Assembly: GCA_021733945.1 (NCBI GenBank)
Contig: JAIPJX010000041.1
Location: 1-34,391, forward strand
DNA from: Verrucomicrobiota bacterium
GTDB taxonomy: Bacteria > Verrucomicrobiota > Verrucomicrobiia > Limisphaerales > SIBE01
Direction: 5' to 3'
DNA: 34,391 bases
Below, in pieces: positions 1 to 8,543 of the stretch (positions within the stretch are counted from its first letter, which is position 1; every line of letters starts with the position of its first letter). Made by a program: the position numbers and the translations under genes. The notes beneath the pieces are model-generated. The model was not told the origin of the DNA, ran no database searches, and was given only the letters and a program-made list of their open reading frames with translations.

Positions 1-393
1 CTCTCTGATCCACCCTCCCGCTGCCAAAACCGGTATCAAAAACACTTCCGGCCCCCTCAACCCATCCAACCCGCAAAACCCCTGTATTTCTCGACCTTTG
101 CCCTCTCCCAATCCCGTAGAGATCTGGTGGTCTGAAGTTGTCTCGAAATGAGGCACGAAAGTCAACTTATAACGCCGGAAAACCCAAGGTAAAATTGTGA
201 TTTCCGGGCCAAATTCCGACATTTTATCAATTTTTTGCGGTAATCCTGCGACAACTGCCGTCCCTCGGGTTAAGGCTCACTCACGAAAACACCCAACGGG
301 GAACTCAACTTTGCGCTGTCAAACCTCCGGAATTTTCAATCCAAACAGTCGCAACAATCCGGACACCGGACCATCGAGGGTAGCCGGGACCTT
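1..393. other. non-coding left edge
   Basis: This stretch lies downstream of the stop codon of the first minus-strand gene. I see no convincing coding region on either strand. The one open frame crossing it on the plus strand runs on into the antisense of the FG-GAP gene and has no recognisable domain. No clear hairpin followed by a T-run is visible, so no terminator is called. Confidence 0.5.
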
Positions 394-3300
394 TTATCTG
401 GACTCCACGGCCCTTCCTTCGGCGTCGATCGTCAGGGACCGAATCCCTGCGGGCACCGGCGTGGATGTTGTTTTACCGCCCGGCCACCGAACCCAGACCG
501 CCGAGGGCCGGGTGGCATATCCAAGCACCTGAATCAAACTGTCCTGCGACCAGTACCCCGAACCTGCGTGCACTTCCCTGGCCGGACCGAAGGCGTCCCC
601 GAACTGCAATCGAATCACCGCTCCGACGCCAAAGGGATTCGACGGTGCCCCCTTCAGTCGCACACTCAGCCCGGGCTTCGCGCCCACATTCCTGAAAACC
701 CGAGTGTCGGCGCCATTCTGAGTGACCGCCAGATCGACCCGGCCGTCCCTGTCGAAATCCCCGAAGGCGGACCCGCGCCCCTCTCCGTAAACCCGGATCC
801 CGGATTCCGAAGCGAACACCTCGGTCAACCCGCCCGCGCCATCGCCGCGGAGCCAGAGCCCCAGCCCGGCATCCATGCGCGGCATTTCAGGCCGGGTCGC
901 GAAAAAATTCTGGCTCAGAAACACATCTTCATGCCCGTCGCCATCCAGATCACCGACATTGACTCCAAACGCAGGCGCGTTCTGCGCCACGGCGGGGAGA
1001 GCCCGGCCCTCGAACCGGGTGCCACGGTTCATGAACAAGGTCGAAGAGAGCGTCGTGATTTCAACCGTGCGCCCAAGCGCCTTGCGCGCTCCGAGCACCA
1101 GATCGAGACTCGCTTCGCTGTACGCGCGGTGGTTGGCGAACTGCTCAAAGAGGAACGGAAGGGAGGACGCCAGCGTTGTGATGGAATGACGCGGGGTCAA
1201 TCGCCCTTCCAAGTCGTAAGCCGTCTCGACCACGTCCGTCACCCCGGGCCTCGCCAGCTGGCCGTAAGTAAAGACCAAAGGTCGCTCATGCGAAGCACGG
1301 TAGGGGCTGTTCCAACCCCAGTTCGAAGCAACGATATCCAGACGGCCATCGCCATCGAAATCCCCCGTCGCAACTCCTTTCCACCAGCCGGTTTCCCCGG
1401 CCAAACCAAGATCCCGGGTTAAATCAAAAAACAATCCATCGCGACTCTGAAACACCCGTATCGGTCCCCATTCGCAGGCGAGCACCAGCTCGGAACGACC
1501 GTCACCGGTCAGATCGCTCCAGACCGCGCCGTTCACAACTCCAAGTCGGTCGAACAAACCGCTGTTCCGCGAATCAAGCTGCCATCGATCACCAACAAAC
1601 CGGTAAAGCTTCGAGGGAGCACCCAACGGGTACCCGCCCGGAACAACCCCTCCACCCACAAACAAGACCATCCGCCCGTCCCCATTGGGATCTCCCACGG
1701 CAACCGCACTCCCGCCCGTCATCTCCGCGGCAACAGGCTCACCGGCACGCGCCCGTCCCCGGTCCAGTTCGAAAGTCATTGCTCCCTGGGCCGCTGGAAC
1801 CTCGTATCCGCTCATCCCCACCAGAACCGCACCCTTGCCACCCGCCCCGTTCCACGCGGCGATCCCGGACGTGTCGCTCGTGACCGGTGCGAATCCAGGA
1901 ACATTCCTGAACCGCCCGGCACCATCGGACAGGAACACCGCGGGAACTCCGCCGTTCCCTGCACCCACGATCAAGTCCTCATGCCCATCGGCATCCAGAT
2001 CAAACCAACCAACGCCCGGACCCTGCCGGCTCAGCCGGAAGGGAAGCAGCGGTTGCCGCTCAAAATCATCGAAGGGCCCGTCGACATGGCGATGTCCCAC
2101 GTTCGCGCTCACATCCTCGAAAAACGCCGATTGCGTCGAAACCGCCCCGGGGGCACCCGACTCAAGCGGTGCCTTCGCCGCAGGCTCATCCATCTCGTAG
2201 ATCCGGTTCGGCAGCACGCCTGAAACGACACTCCGAAGACCGGATCGCCAGAGAATCTCAAGGCTCATCCCGCCGCTGGCTTTGCCGGACGCGAACACAA
2301 CCCTCGCTTCGGAGCCCGAAAGATAACGGCCGCCCGAGACCATCTCCGTCACCTGAACAGGCACCGCGCCTCCCAAGAGCCGGACCGTCGCGCCGATCCC
2401 CATGGTGTTCGGCACCCGGCCCTTCAACCGGACCACGACCCGCCCGCCGGAAGCTTCATTCCTGAAAAGCCCGGCGGCATCATTCAGCGAATTGGCCACC
2501 AGATCCAAATCGCCGTCGCCGTCGAAATCAGCCAGAGCCATGCCGTGCCAGACCTGTTCCCGATCGAATCCCCAATCCTTCGTCGTCTCCTGAAACGTCC
2601 AGTCTCGCGAATTTCGAAACGCAACGATCGGCATGCGCAGAAGGGGGTAGAGACGGTTGTGCCCGAGCAATTCCTGAGTGAACGCTTTTTGACGTTCGGC
2701 TTCGTTTTTAAAGCCCGCCCAGGAATGCTGTTGTGCCTTGATCTGCATCTCGGCGTCCATGTCCTGTACATCCCGGAAATGCCCGGCCGAGATCAGCAGA
2801 TCCTCGAATCCATCCAGGTCCACATCCAGGAAATTGGGCGACCAGGCCCAGTCGGCCGCCGTGAGTCCAGCCGCCGCGGCGACCTCGGCGAACGTCCCGT
2901 CACCGCGGTTTTGAAAGAGCGTATTCCGCATCACCTGGGGACGGTTGTCGATGACTCCGATCGGAGTGGTCTCGGGTTGATCGGCCATGCCCTGCCGCTT
3001 CCGCATGGCCGGGTCACGGCTCAACATGTCGACCACAAAGAAATCAACATGGCCGTCGCGATCGAGATCCGCGAAATCGACGCCCATGGAGCTGGCGCTG
3101 GTTTTGCGCTGCGCCAGCGGAGCGATCGCGCGAAACCGGCCATGACCGTCATTGATCCAGAACCGGTCCGGCGTCCAGAAATCATTGCACACATAGAGGT
3201 CGGGTGCCGAATCCCCGTTGACATCGCGAAACGCAGCCGCGAGCCCCCAGTCGAGCGGCGCGGCCGAAAGCGGCTTTCCGAGTTCATCAACAAAAGCCCC

Positions 3301-4188
3301 CGTGCTCCATTCCACCGGATCAAACCGGCCCTTGCCGTCGTTGAGATACAACTGATCCGGTTGCCCGTATTCGGCCACGCGTCCCTCGTGAAAAAGCAGG
3401 CGGTTCCGGAATTGAGCCGGAATCGCCGGTTTGCCATTCACCACCGACATCCGTACCCGGCCCAAATCCCGGATGTCATCGGGCCGATTGTTGGAAACAT
3501 ACAAATCGAGCGTCCCGTTCCCATCAATGTCCGCCAACGTCATGGTCATGGCCGCGTACGAACTGCGCATACCCGCCTGGGTGGTGGCGTCCGAAAACGT
3601 TCCTGTGCCATCGTTCACGAAACACAGCACGCCGTCATTCACCGTGGAGACCAGCAGATCGAGGGCACGATCGCCGTTGATATCGGCGAACACCGCTCCC
3701 CGGCAGAGTTTGCCCGCGCACTCGACGTTCCCTTGCGCAGCCACATTTACGAACTTCCAGTTGCCCAGATTCTTATAAAGAGCGTTCGGAGATTCGAGGC
3801 CGCACAGGTAGATGTCCGGCAATCCGTCGTTGTCGAAATCCCCCACCGCAACACCCGATCCGTTGGCCAGAACCCGGTTCGCGGCGATTGAGGATTCGCT
3901 CAGAACATTCGTGAACGAAAGCCCCGTTGCCCCGGCCGAAAGCGGCGTAAACCCGATACGACCGGCAGCCGGCACTTCGATCGATGCCCAGCGAAACCCC
4001 GGCTCTTCATGCCGGGCGGCTTGAGCCGCATTCCCGGTCCGCGCCAAAGCGAACGCCAGAAGCACAAAGACCCTCGCCGATCGACACCGCAGCCACAAAC
4101 AAAATCCCCCGGTGATCATCCGCCCGATCGATTTCTTCAAATCACACATCCCATGCCTTCGTCGATCAATTCCACAATCAATTTGCAT
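394..4188 (-). CDS. exported FG-GAP/VCBS repeat protein with two ASPIC-UnbV (CRTAC1-like) domains
   Basis: A 1264-residue protein with a hydrophobic signal segment at about residues 39-57, ending near Ala-Ala. The rest is a chain of FG-GAP/VCBS repeats with Ca-binding-type DxDxDG loops (for example GDFDNDG, ADIDGNG, ADFDGDGDLD), expected to form beta-propeller blades. An ASPIC/UnbV domain (V-R-L-K-G ... G-I-G-A ... GGRYLSG) sits mid-protein. A second propeller series follows, and a second ASPIC/UnbV domain (GVGA, GSGYWSQDS) closes the C-terminus. Such proteins are secreted or surface-exposed, often predicted to bind ligands or aid adhesion; no substrate can be read here. It is the last gene of a minus-strand run, 65 bp after a paralogue with the same layout. 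The start is ambiguous: the first ATG has GGAG 4 nt upstream, while an in-frame ATG at 4149 has GAAGG 6 nt upstream and would give a more compact signal peptide. Confidence 0.88.
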   Translation of the reverse strand: MQIDCGIDRRRHGMCDLKKSIGRMITGGFCLWLRCRSARVFVLLAFALARTGNAAQAARHEEPGFRWASIEVPAAGRIGFTPLSAGATGLSFTNVLSESSIAANRVLANGSGVAVGDFDNDGLPDIYLCGLESPNALYKNLGNWKFVNVAAQGNVECAGKLCRGAVFADINGDRALDLLVSTVNDGVLCFVNDGTGTFSDATTQAGMRSSYAAMTMTLADIDGNGTLDLYVSNNRPDDIRDLGRVRMSVVNGKPAIPAQFRNRLLFHEGRVAEYGQPDQLYLNDGKGRFDPVEWSTGAFVDELGKPLSAAPLDWGLAAAFRDVNGDSAPDLYVCNDFWTPDRFWINDGHGRFRAIAPLAQRKTSASSMGVDFADLDRDGHVDFFVVDMLSRDPAMRKRQGMADQPETTPIGVIDNRPQVMRNTLFQNRGDGTFAEVAAAAGLTAADWAWSPNFLDVDLDGFEDLLISAGHFRDVQDMDAEMQIKAQQHSWAGFKNEAERQKAFTQELLGHNRLYPLLRMPIVAFRNSRDWTFQETTKDWGFDREQVWHGMALADFDGDGDLDLVANSLNDAAGLFRNEASGGRVVVRLKGRVPNTMGIGATVRLLGGAVPVQVTEMVSGGRYLSGSEARVVFASGKASGGMSLEILWRSGLRSVVSGVLPNRIYEMDEPAAKAPLESGAPGAVSTQSAFFEDVSANVGHRHVDGPFDDFERQPLLPFRLSRQGPGVGWFDLDADGHEDLIVGAGNGGVPAVFLSDGAGRFRNVPGFAPVTSDTSGIAAWNGAGGKGAVLVGMSGYEVPAAQGAMTFELDRGRARAGEPVAAEMTGGSAVAVGDPNGDGRMVLFVGGGVVPGGYPLGAPSKLYRFVGDRWQLDSRNSGLFDRLGVVNGAVWSDLTGDGRSELVLACEWGPIRVFQSRDGLFFDLTRDLGLAGETGWWKGVATGDFDGDGRLDIVASNWGWNSPYRASHERPLVFTYGQLARPGVTDVVETAYDLEGRLTPRHSITTLASSLPFLFEQFANHRAYSEASLDLVLGARKALGRTVEITTLSSTLFMNRGTRFEGRALPAVAQNAPAFGVNVGDLDGDGHEDVFLSQNFFATRPEMPRMDAGLGLWLRGDGAGGLTEVFASESGIRVYGEGRGSAFGDFDRDGRVDLAVTQNGADTRVFRNVGAKPGLSVRLKGAPSNPFGVGAVIRLQFGDAFGPAREVHAGSGYWSQDSLIQVLGYATRPSAVWVRWPGGKTTSTPVPAGIRSLTIDAEGRAVESR

Positions 4189-4253
4189 CTCGCTCCAATA
4201 ACCTTCGGGCCCCGGAAGCGTATTCCCGGCACCCCGCCCGATTTTAAACCCAA

Positions 4254-7200
4254 CTATCGCACAACCTCCAAACCACCGCCCAATCGGATCCGCACCTCGG
4301 AAGCTTCACCGGGGACGGCATATTCGAGGACGTCGCCCTTGGGCCAACGCACACGGATCCGGTGCGGCTCCCGCAATCGGGACAAAACCTGAAGGGCGCT
4401 GTCCTGCGACCAATACCCGCTTCCGGCATGAATCTCGCGCACCGGGCCTTCTTCCTCACCGCCAAGCATCCGGATCGTGGCACCGATGGCGAGCGGATTT
4501 GCGTCCTCCCCCAGCAGCCGAATCCGCAGTCCCGGTTTGGAGGTCGCGTTTCGGAACAATCTCGTCACGCCCCCGTTCTGGCCGATTGCCACATCGACCC
4601 GTCCGTCCCTGTCGAAGTCCGCCAGACCACTCGCCCGTTGCTCCCCGTAACAGCGAACACCACTTTCGTTCGGACCCAGGGCGCGGAAACCGCCCTTCCC
4701 ATCCCCGGTCAACACAAGCCCGAGTCCGGCGTCCTGCCGGGGCGTATCGGGTTGCAGGGCGAAGAAGTTCTGGCTCAGCACCAGATCTTCATGCCCATCA
4801 CCGTCCAGATCCGCGCAGCTCACTCCAAACGCCGGAGCCATCTGAGCTTCGACCGGCAGGACCTTCGGTTCAAAGCGATCCCCGCGATTCAGAAACACCG
4901 TCGATTCAAACCAGTCCGCTTCCCAAACCGCGGCCTTGGTTAACCGATCCCCCAGAATCTCTTCGATGCCTGCGTCGGCATAGGCCGCATTGGAGCCAAA
5001 CCGTTCGCCGAGAAACGGGAGCGCCCGCGCCATTCGCGGGAGTTGAAGCTCGGGAACGGGTTTGCCCGATGCCGCGTCGAAGGACGTCTCGACGAGATCG
5101 AAGCTGCCGTCCCCGTCGAAATCGCCGTGGTAGATCCGCAGCGGCCCGGCACGACGATTCCGGGAGGCCTCGTTCCGACCCCAATTCGAAGCAACGATAT
5201 CGAGCCTGCCGTCGCCATCGAAATCACCGGTGGTCACTCCGTTCCACCAACCGCGGTAAACATCCAATCCGAGCGACGCTGTCGCTTCCACGAACTGTCC
5301 GGATTCGTTGCGAAAAACCCTTACCGGCCCCCATTCACACGCCAGCACCAGATCCGGATCCGAATCCCCATCCAGATCGCTGAAGACCGCACCACTCACC
5401 AACCCGACCCCGGCGAACGGCTGGGAACCACCACCGGGCTTCAGCTCTCCTGCTTCGTTCCGGAACAGTCCCGAAGCGGCCGCGGCCGGGTAACGCGCCG
5501 GAACAGCCCGCCCACCGACAAAAAGATCGAGGTCCCCGTCACCGTCCACATCGGCCAGCGCAAGCGGTCCGGCGCTCGAGACATCCCCCGGAGTCATTTC
5601 CAAAGGCGCGGTCTGGGTCGGGTCATACGCTCGCACCTGGGCACCGATGGGAAGACCGTCCTCGTGATTCGAGGAGCCGGACAGAATGACGATCTCTCCG
5701 GGCGCAAGGTAAGCCGCGATCACACTGGTTTGATCCCGGGTCACGGGCTGCGTGAAGGGCGGCCGGGACCACGGAGTAAAACCGGCACCCGAGTCATTAT
5801 GAAAAACACCCATCGCCCCGCCCTTGCCACTGCCGATCATGAGATCCTCCCAGCCATCGCCGTCCAAGTCGTGCCAGCCGAGCCCGGGGCCCAACTGACT
5901 CAATCGACGCGGAAGCAGCGGCTGCCGCGCAAAATCATCGAACGGCTCTTCAGGATGCCGGTGATCCACCCAGGCACTGACATCCTGGAACATGGGCGCC
6001 GCGGCTCCGTGGACGGATCGGGAACCCGCGGCCGAAGCCCTGGTCGATTGGTCCGGCAGTGCCGCTCCGGCTTCATCAAGCTCATAAATCCGGTTCGGCC
6101 CGGCCTCGGGCACAACGCTGACGCGGCCGCTGCGCCATGCCACTTCCAGAGACAGTCGATTGGTTGGGGACCCGGCCGCGAACACGCGCATCGCATCATC
6201 CGAAGAAAGATAACGTCCGCCCGCCATGATCTCCTGGCTCTGCAACGGAACCGCTCCGCCGCGGACCGTGACGCGGGCACCAATGCCGCGGGTATTGACG
6301 CCGCTCCCCTTGAGCCGCACGCCCACGCGCGGCGCGGAACTGTTGTTTCGGTAGAGACCGGCTTCGCTGTTGAAATTGTTGATCACGAGATCGAGATCCC
6401 CGTCGTTGTCGAGATCCGCCACCGCCATGCCGTGGGACACACCTTCAGTTCCGACACCCCATTGGGTACCGACTTCTTCGAACGTGAGATCCCCCCGATT
6501 CCGAAACGCGAGGTTGGGTGGTGCCAGACGCGGAAACAGTCGACGCGCCTCAAACACCTCGGCATCGCTCATCGCCTTGCGGGCGCGCATAGCCTTGAGC
6601 TGAGCTGCCACATCCAGGTCGCGCGCGGCCCGTTCGTTGCCGTTTGAGATCAACACATCCTCCCAGCCGTCCAGATCCACATCGAGAAAAAGGGGCATCC
6701 AGGACCAATCCGAAGCCTCCAATCCGCTGAGCGCCGCGATCTCCGCGTAGGTGCCGTCCCCCCGGTTCAGGAACAGGGTGTTCCGACCATACTGGGGCCG
6801 GTCCTGAATCTCTCCGATCGCAAGCAGCGGAGGGGCCGTGTCACCCATCTGCGTCATGCGTTCCCGGTGGTTGCGGCTGAGCATGTCGACCACGAAAAAA
6901 TCATCCAGGCCATCCCGGTTGATATCCGCGAAATCGATGCCCATGGAGAACAGACTGGTTTTGCGAACGGTCAACGGCGGTGCCGCCCGAAACCGACCCT
7001 TCCCATCGTTGAACCAGATCCTGTCTTCGGTGTAAAAATCATTGCAGACGTAAAGATCGGGAAACGTGTCCCCGTTCATGTCGCGGAACATGGCGTCCAG
7101 GCCCCATTCAAACAACGGCTCCTGGAGAGGAGCCCCCGCGGCGTCCAGAAAACCGCCCCCGGTGAACGGCACGAACACAAAGTTGGTGCCGCCCTGATTG

Positions 7201-8033
7201 CGATAGAACGCATCCGGTTCACCCAGTTCCTCGACACCCCGACGTTGCGACACGATGAACCGATTCTGCAAATCCGGTTCGGTGACCGGCCGGCCATTCA
7301 GCCGGTCCAGCTCGATTCGGTCTCCGATCCGTTTGAACGTCGCCCGGGCGTTCGGAATATCCATCAGGGCCGAGGTCCGGTAGTTGGTGACATACAGATC
7401 CAGCAAACCATCGCCGTCCGTGTCGGCCAATGCCAGAGACATGCCCCCCTTGCCGACGTTGAGGACCGGTCCCGGAGTGAATCGAAAACCACCCTGATTG
7501 TAAAAGATCCGGGTGCCGCCTCCGATCGAATTGACCACCAGATCCAGGTCCCTGTCGCCGTCCAGATCCGCCAGCGCCACTCCGGTCGAAGCGATGCCGG
7601 AACAATCCACGCCGGCGCTCCGGGCAACCTCCTCGAATTTCCAGCCGCCCAGATTCCGAAACAAACGGTTGGGTTCGTGAAGCGCACTGAAATACAGGTC
7701 GCACCAGCCATCGCCGTCCACATCCCCGGCGGCAACACCCGATCCGTTCAGGTAAATCTGGTTGGTGAGATGACGCGACTCCGGCACCCGGTTTGTAAAC
7801 TGCAGGCCGGTGATCGCTCCGGGCAATCTCGAAAATCCGGCCATCCCTCCGGGCCCGACCACGAGCGGCGCGCTGCGTGCCCCATCGATGGACACCCAAT
7901 CCAAACCGTTCGCTGGAAAAACCCAGCACCCAATCAGCCCCGAGACAACCCAGACGATCCACCGGCTCGTCGACCGATGCAGCGGCAGTTCAGACGGCCT
8001 TGGGTTCACAATGTTTTTCGGAGAATAAATCAT
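4254..8033 (-). CDS. exported FG-GAP/VCBS repeat protein with two ASPIC-UnbV domains (paralogue)
   Basis: A 1259-residue tandem paralogue of the following gene, with the same two-fold architecture. A signal segment at about residues 25-43 (WIVWVVSGLIGCW) is followed by FG-GAP/VCBS blades with DxDGDG loops (DVDGDG, DLDGDRDLD, DTDGDGLLD, DINRDGLDD). Then come a central ASPIC/UnbV domain (RLKG, GIGARV, GGRYLSSDD), a second propeller series, and a terminal ASPIC/UnbV domain (AIGAT, GSGYWSQDS, VRWPKG). The match of both halves in both genes indicates duplication of an already two-domain ancestor. It probably acts outside the cytoplasm; its function is unknown. It starts 39 bp after the Uma2 gene, so co-transcription from uvrA onward is possible but unproven. 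No strong Shine-Dalgarno sequence precedes the ATG. There is no in-frame Met alternative near the signal peptide. Confidence 0.88.
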   Translation of the reverse strand: MIYSPKNIVNPRPSELPLHRSTSRWIVWVVSGLIGCWVFPANGLDWVSIDGARSAPLVVGPGGMAGFSRLPGAITGLQFTNRVPESRHLTNQIYLNGSGVAAGDVDGDGWCDLYFSALHEPNRLFRNLGGWKFEEVARSAGVDCSGIASTGVALADLDGDRDLDLVVNSIGGGTRIFYNQGGFRFTPGPVLNVGKGGMSLALADTDGDGLLDLYVTNYRTSALMDIPNARATFKRIGDRIELDRLNGRPVTEPDLQNRFIVSQRRGVEELGEPDAFYRNQGGTNFVFVPFTGGGFLDAAGAPLQEPLFEWGLDAMFRDMNGDTFPDLYVCNDFYTEDRIWFNDGKGRFRAAPPLTVRKTSLFSMGIDFADINRDGLDDFFVVDMLSRNHRERMTQMGDTAPPLLAIGEIQDRPQYGRNTLFLNRGDGTYAEIAALSGLEASDWSWMPLFLDVDLDGWEDVLISNGNERAARDLDVAAQLKAMRARKAMSDAEVFEARRLFPRLAPPNLAFRNRGDLTFEEVGTQWGVGTEGVSHGMAVADLDNDGDLDLVINNFNSEAGLYRNNSSAPRVGVRLKGSGVNTRGIGARVTVRGGAVPLQSQEIMAGGRYLSSDDAMRVFAAGSPTNRLSLEVAWRSGRVSVVPEAGPNRIYELDEAGAALPDQSTRASAAGSRSVHGAAAPMFQDVSAWVDHRHPEEPFDDFARQPLLPRRLSQLGPGLGWHDLDGDGWEDLMIGSGKGGAMGVFHNDSGAGFTPWSRPPFTQPVTRDQTSVIAAYLAPGEIVILSGSSNHEDGLPIGAQVRAYDPTQTAPLEMTPGDVSSAGPLALADVDGDGDLDLFVGGRAVPARYPAAAASGLFRNEAGELKPGGGSQPFAGVGLVSGAVFSDLDGDSDPDLVLACEWGPVRVFRNESGQFVEATASLGLDVYRGWWNGVTTGDFDGDGRLDIVASNWGRNEASRNRRAGPLRIYHGDFDGDGSFDLVETSFDAASGKPVPELQLPRMARALPFLGERFGSNAAYADAGIEEILGDRLTKAAVWEADWFESTVFLNRGDRFEPKVLPVEAQMAPAFGVSCADLDGDGHEDLVLSQNFFALQPDTPRQDAGLGLVLTGDGKGGFRALGPNESGVRCYGEQRASGLADFDRDGRVDVAIGQNGGVTRLFRNATSKPGLRIRLLGEDANPLAIGATIRMLGGEEEGPVREIHAGSGYWSQDSALQVLSRLREPHRIRVRWPKGDVLEYAVPGEASEVRIRLGGGLEVVR

Positions 8034-8072
8034 TTCACAAACAACCGGATGGACGCATTCGCAATCTCCGCC

Positions 8073-8543
8073 TCACGATTCGAACAACGCCTGCATGCTG
8101 ATTTCGAACGACGGAAGCAGAGCCTCCTGCAGCACCTCACGACAGGCGAGAATCCCCCGCAACGCCAGTCCGTAAGGGCTGCTGTGGTACACCTCCACAT
8201 TGTCGTACCGGGGATCCACCATCCAGAGTCGCGGGAGATTGAGCTTCTCGTAAATTGCCTTTTTGATGACCGTGTCGGTCCCGTGATCCTTGGCGTCGAT
8301 GATTTCGGCCACCAGCCACAACCGGCTGTTGGCGGCGGTGACCAGCGCCAGGTCGGGACGGACGAAAGTCCCCGGCGCGATCTGCACGATCGATCGGGGC
8401 GGCAGGAGGCGGCTCGTGACCGCGCGGGACACTCCCCTTGCCACCACCGAGTGCAGCCGTTCACAAACCAATTCGTGACGCAGGTCGGGAGGCGATCTCA
8501 GCAGCGTTTCCCCGTTTACGATTTCTTCGTAGGCCTCGGACAT
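8073..8543 (-). CDS. Uma2-family (PD-(D/E)XK-like) endonuclease-like protein
   Basis: A 156-residue protein of the Uma2/DUF820 type, a restriction-endonuclease-like fold very common in cyanobacteria, planctomycetes and verrucomicrobia. The visible core is R-PDLALV (Asp64), LVAEIID (Glu80), then a Lys-rich helix with K94/K95 and Y98 before LWMVDP, matching the family order PD...E...K...Y...WxVDP. The length is slightly below the usual 180-200 residues because the N-terminal part is short. The real substrate is not known for most members, and they are often linked to mobile or repetitive DNA. The ATG lies 28 bp inside the 3' end of uvrA on the same strand, which suggests coupled translation; I see no good ribosome binding site of its own. 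Confidence 0.8.
   Translation of the reverse strand: MSEAYEEIVNGETLLRSPPDLRHELVCERLHSVVARGVSRAVTSRLLPPRSIVQIAPGTFVRPDLALVTAANSRLWLVAEIIDAKDHGTDTVIKKAIYEKLNLPRLWMVDPRYDNVEVYHSSPYGLALRGILACREVLQEALLPSFEISMQALFES

Noticed and set aside
5043..6647. Long open frame on the plus strand opposite the second FG-GAP gene (also 2545-3891, 6867-8549 and 568-1422)
   Set aside because: These are antisense of GC-rich genes; the repeated DxDxDG codons give repeated pseudo-motifs. No start signals, no domains.
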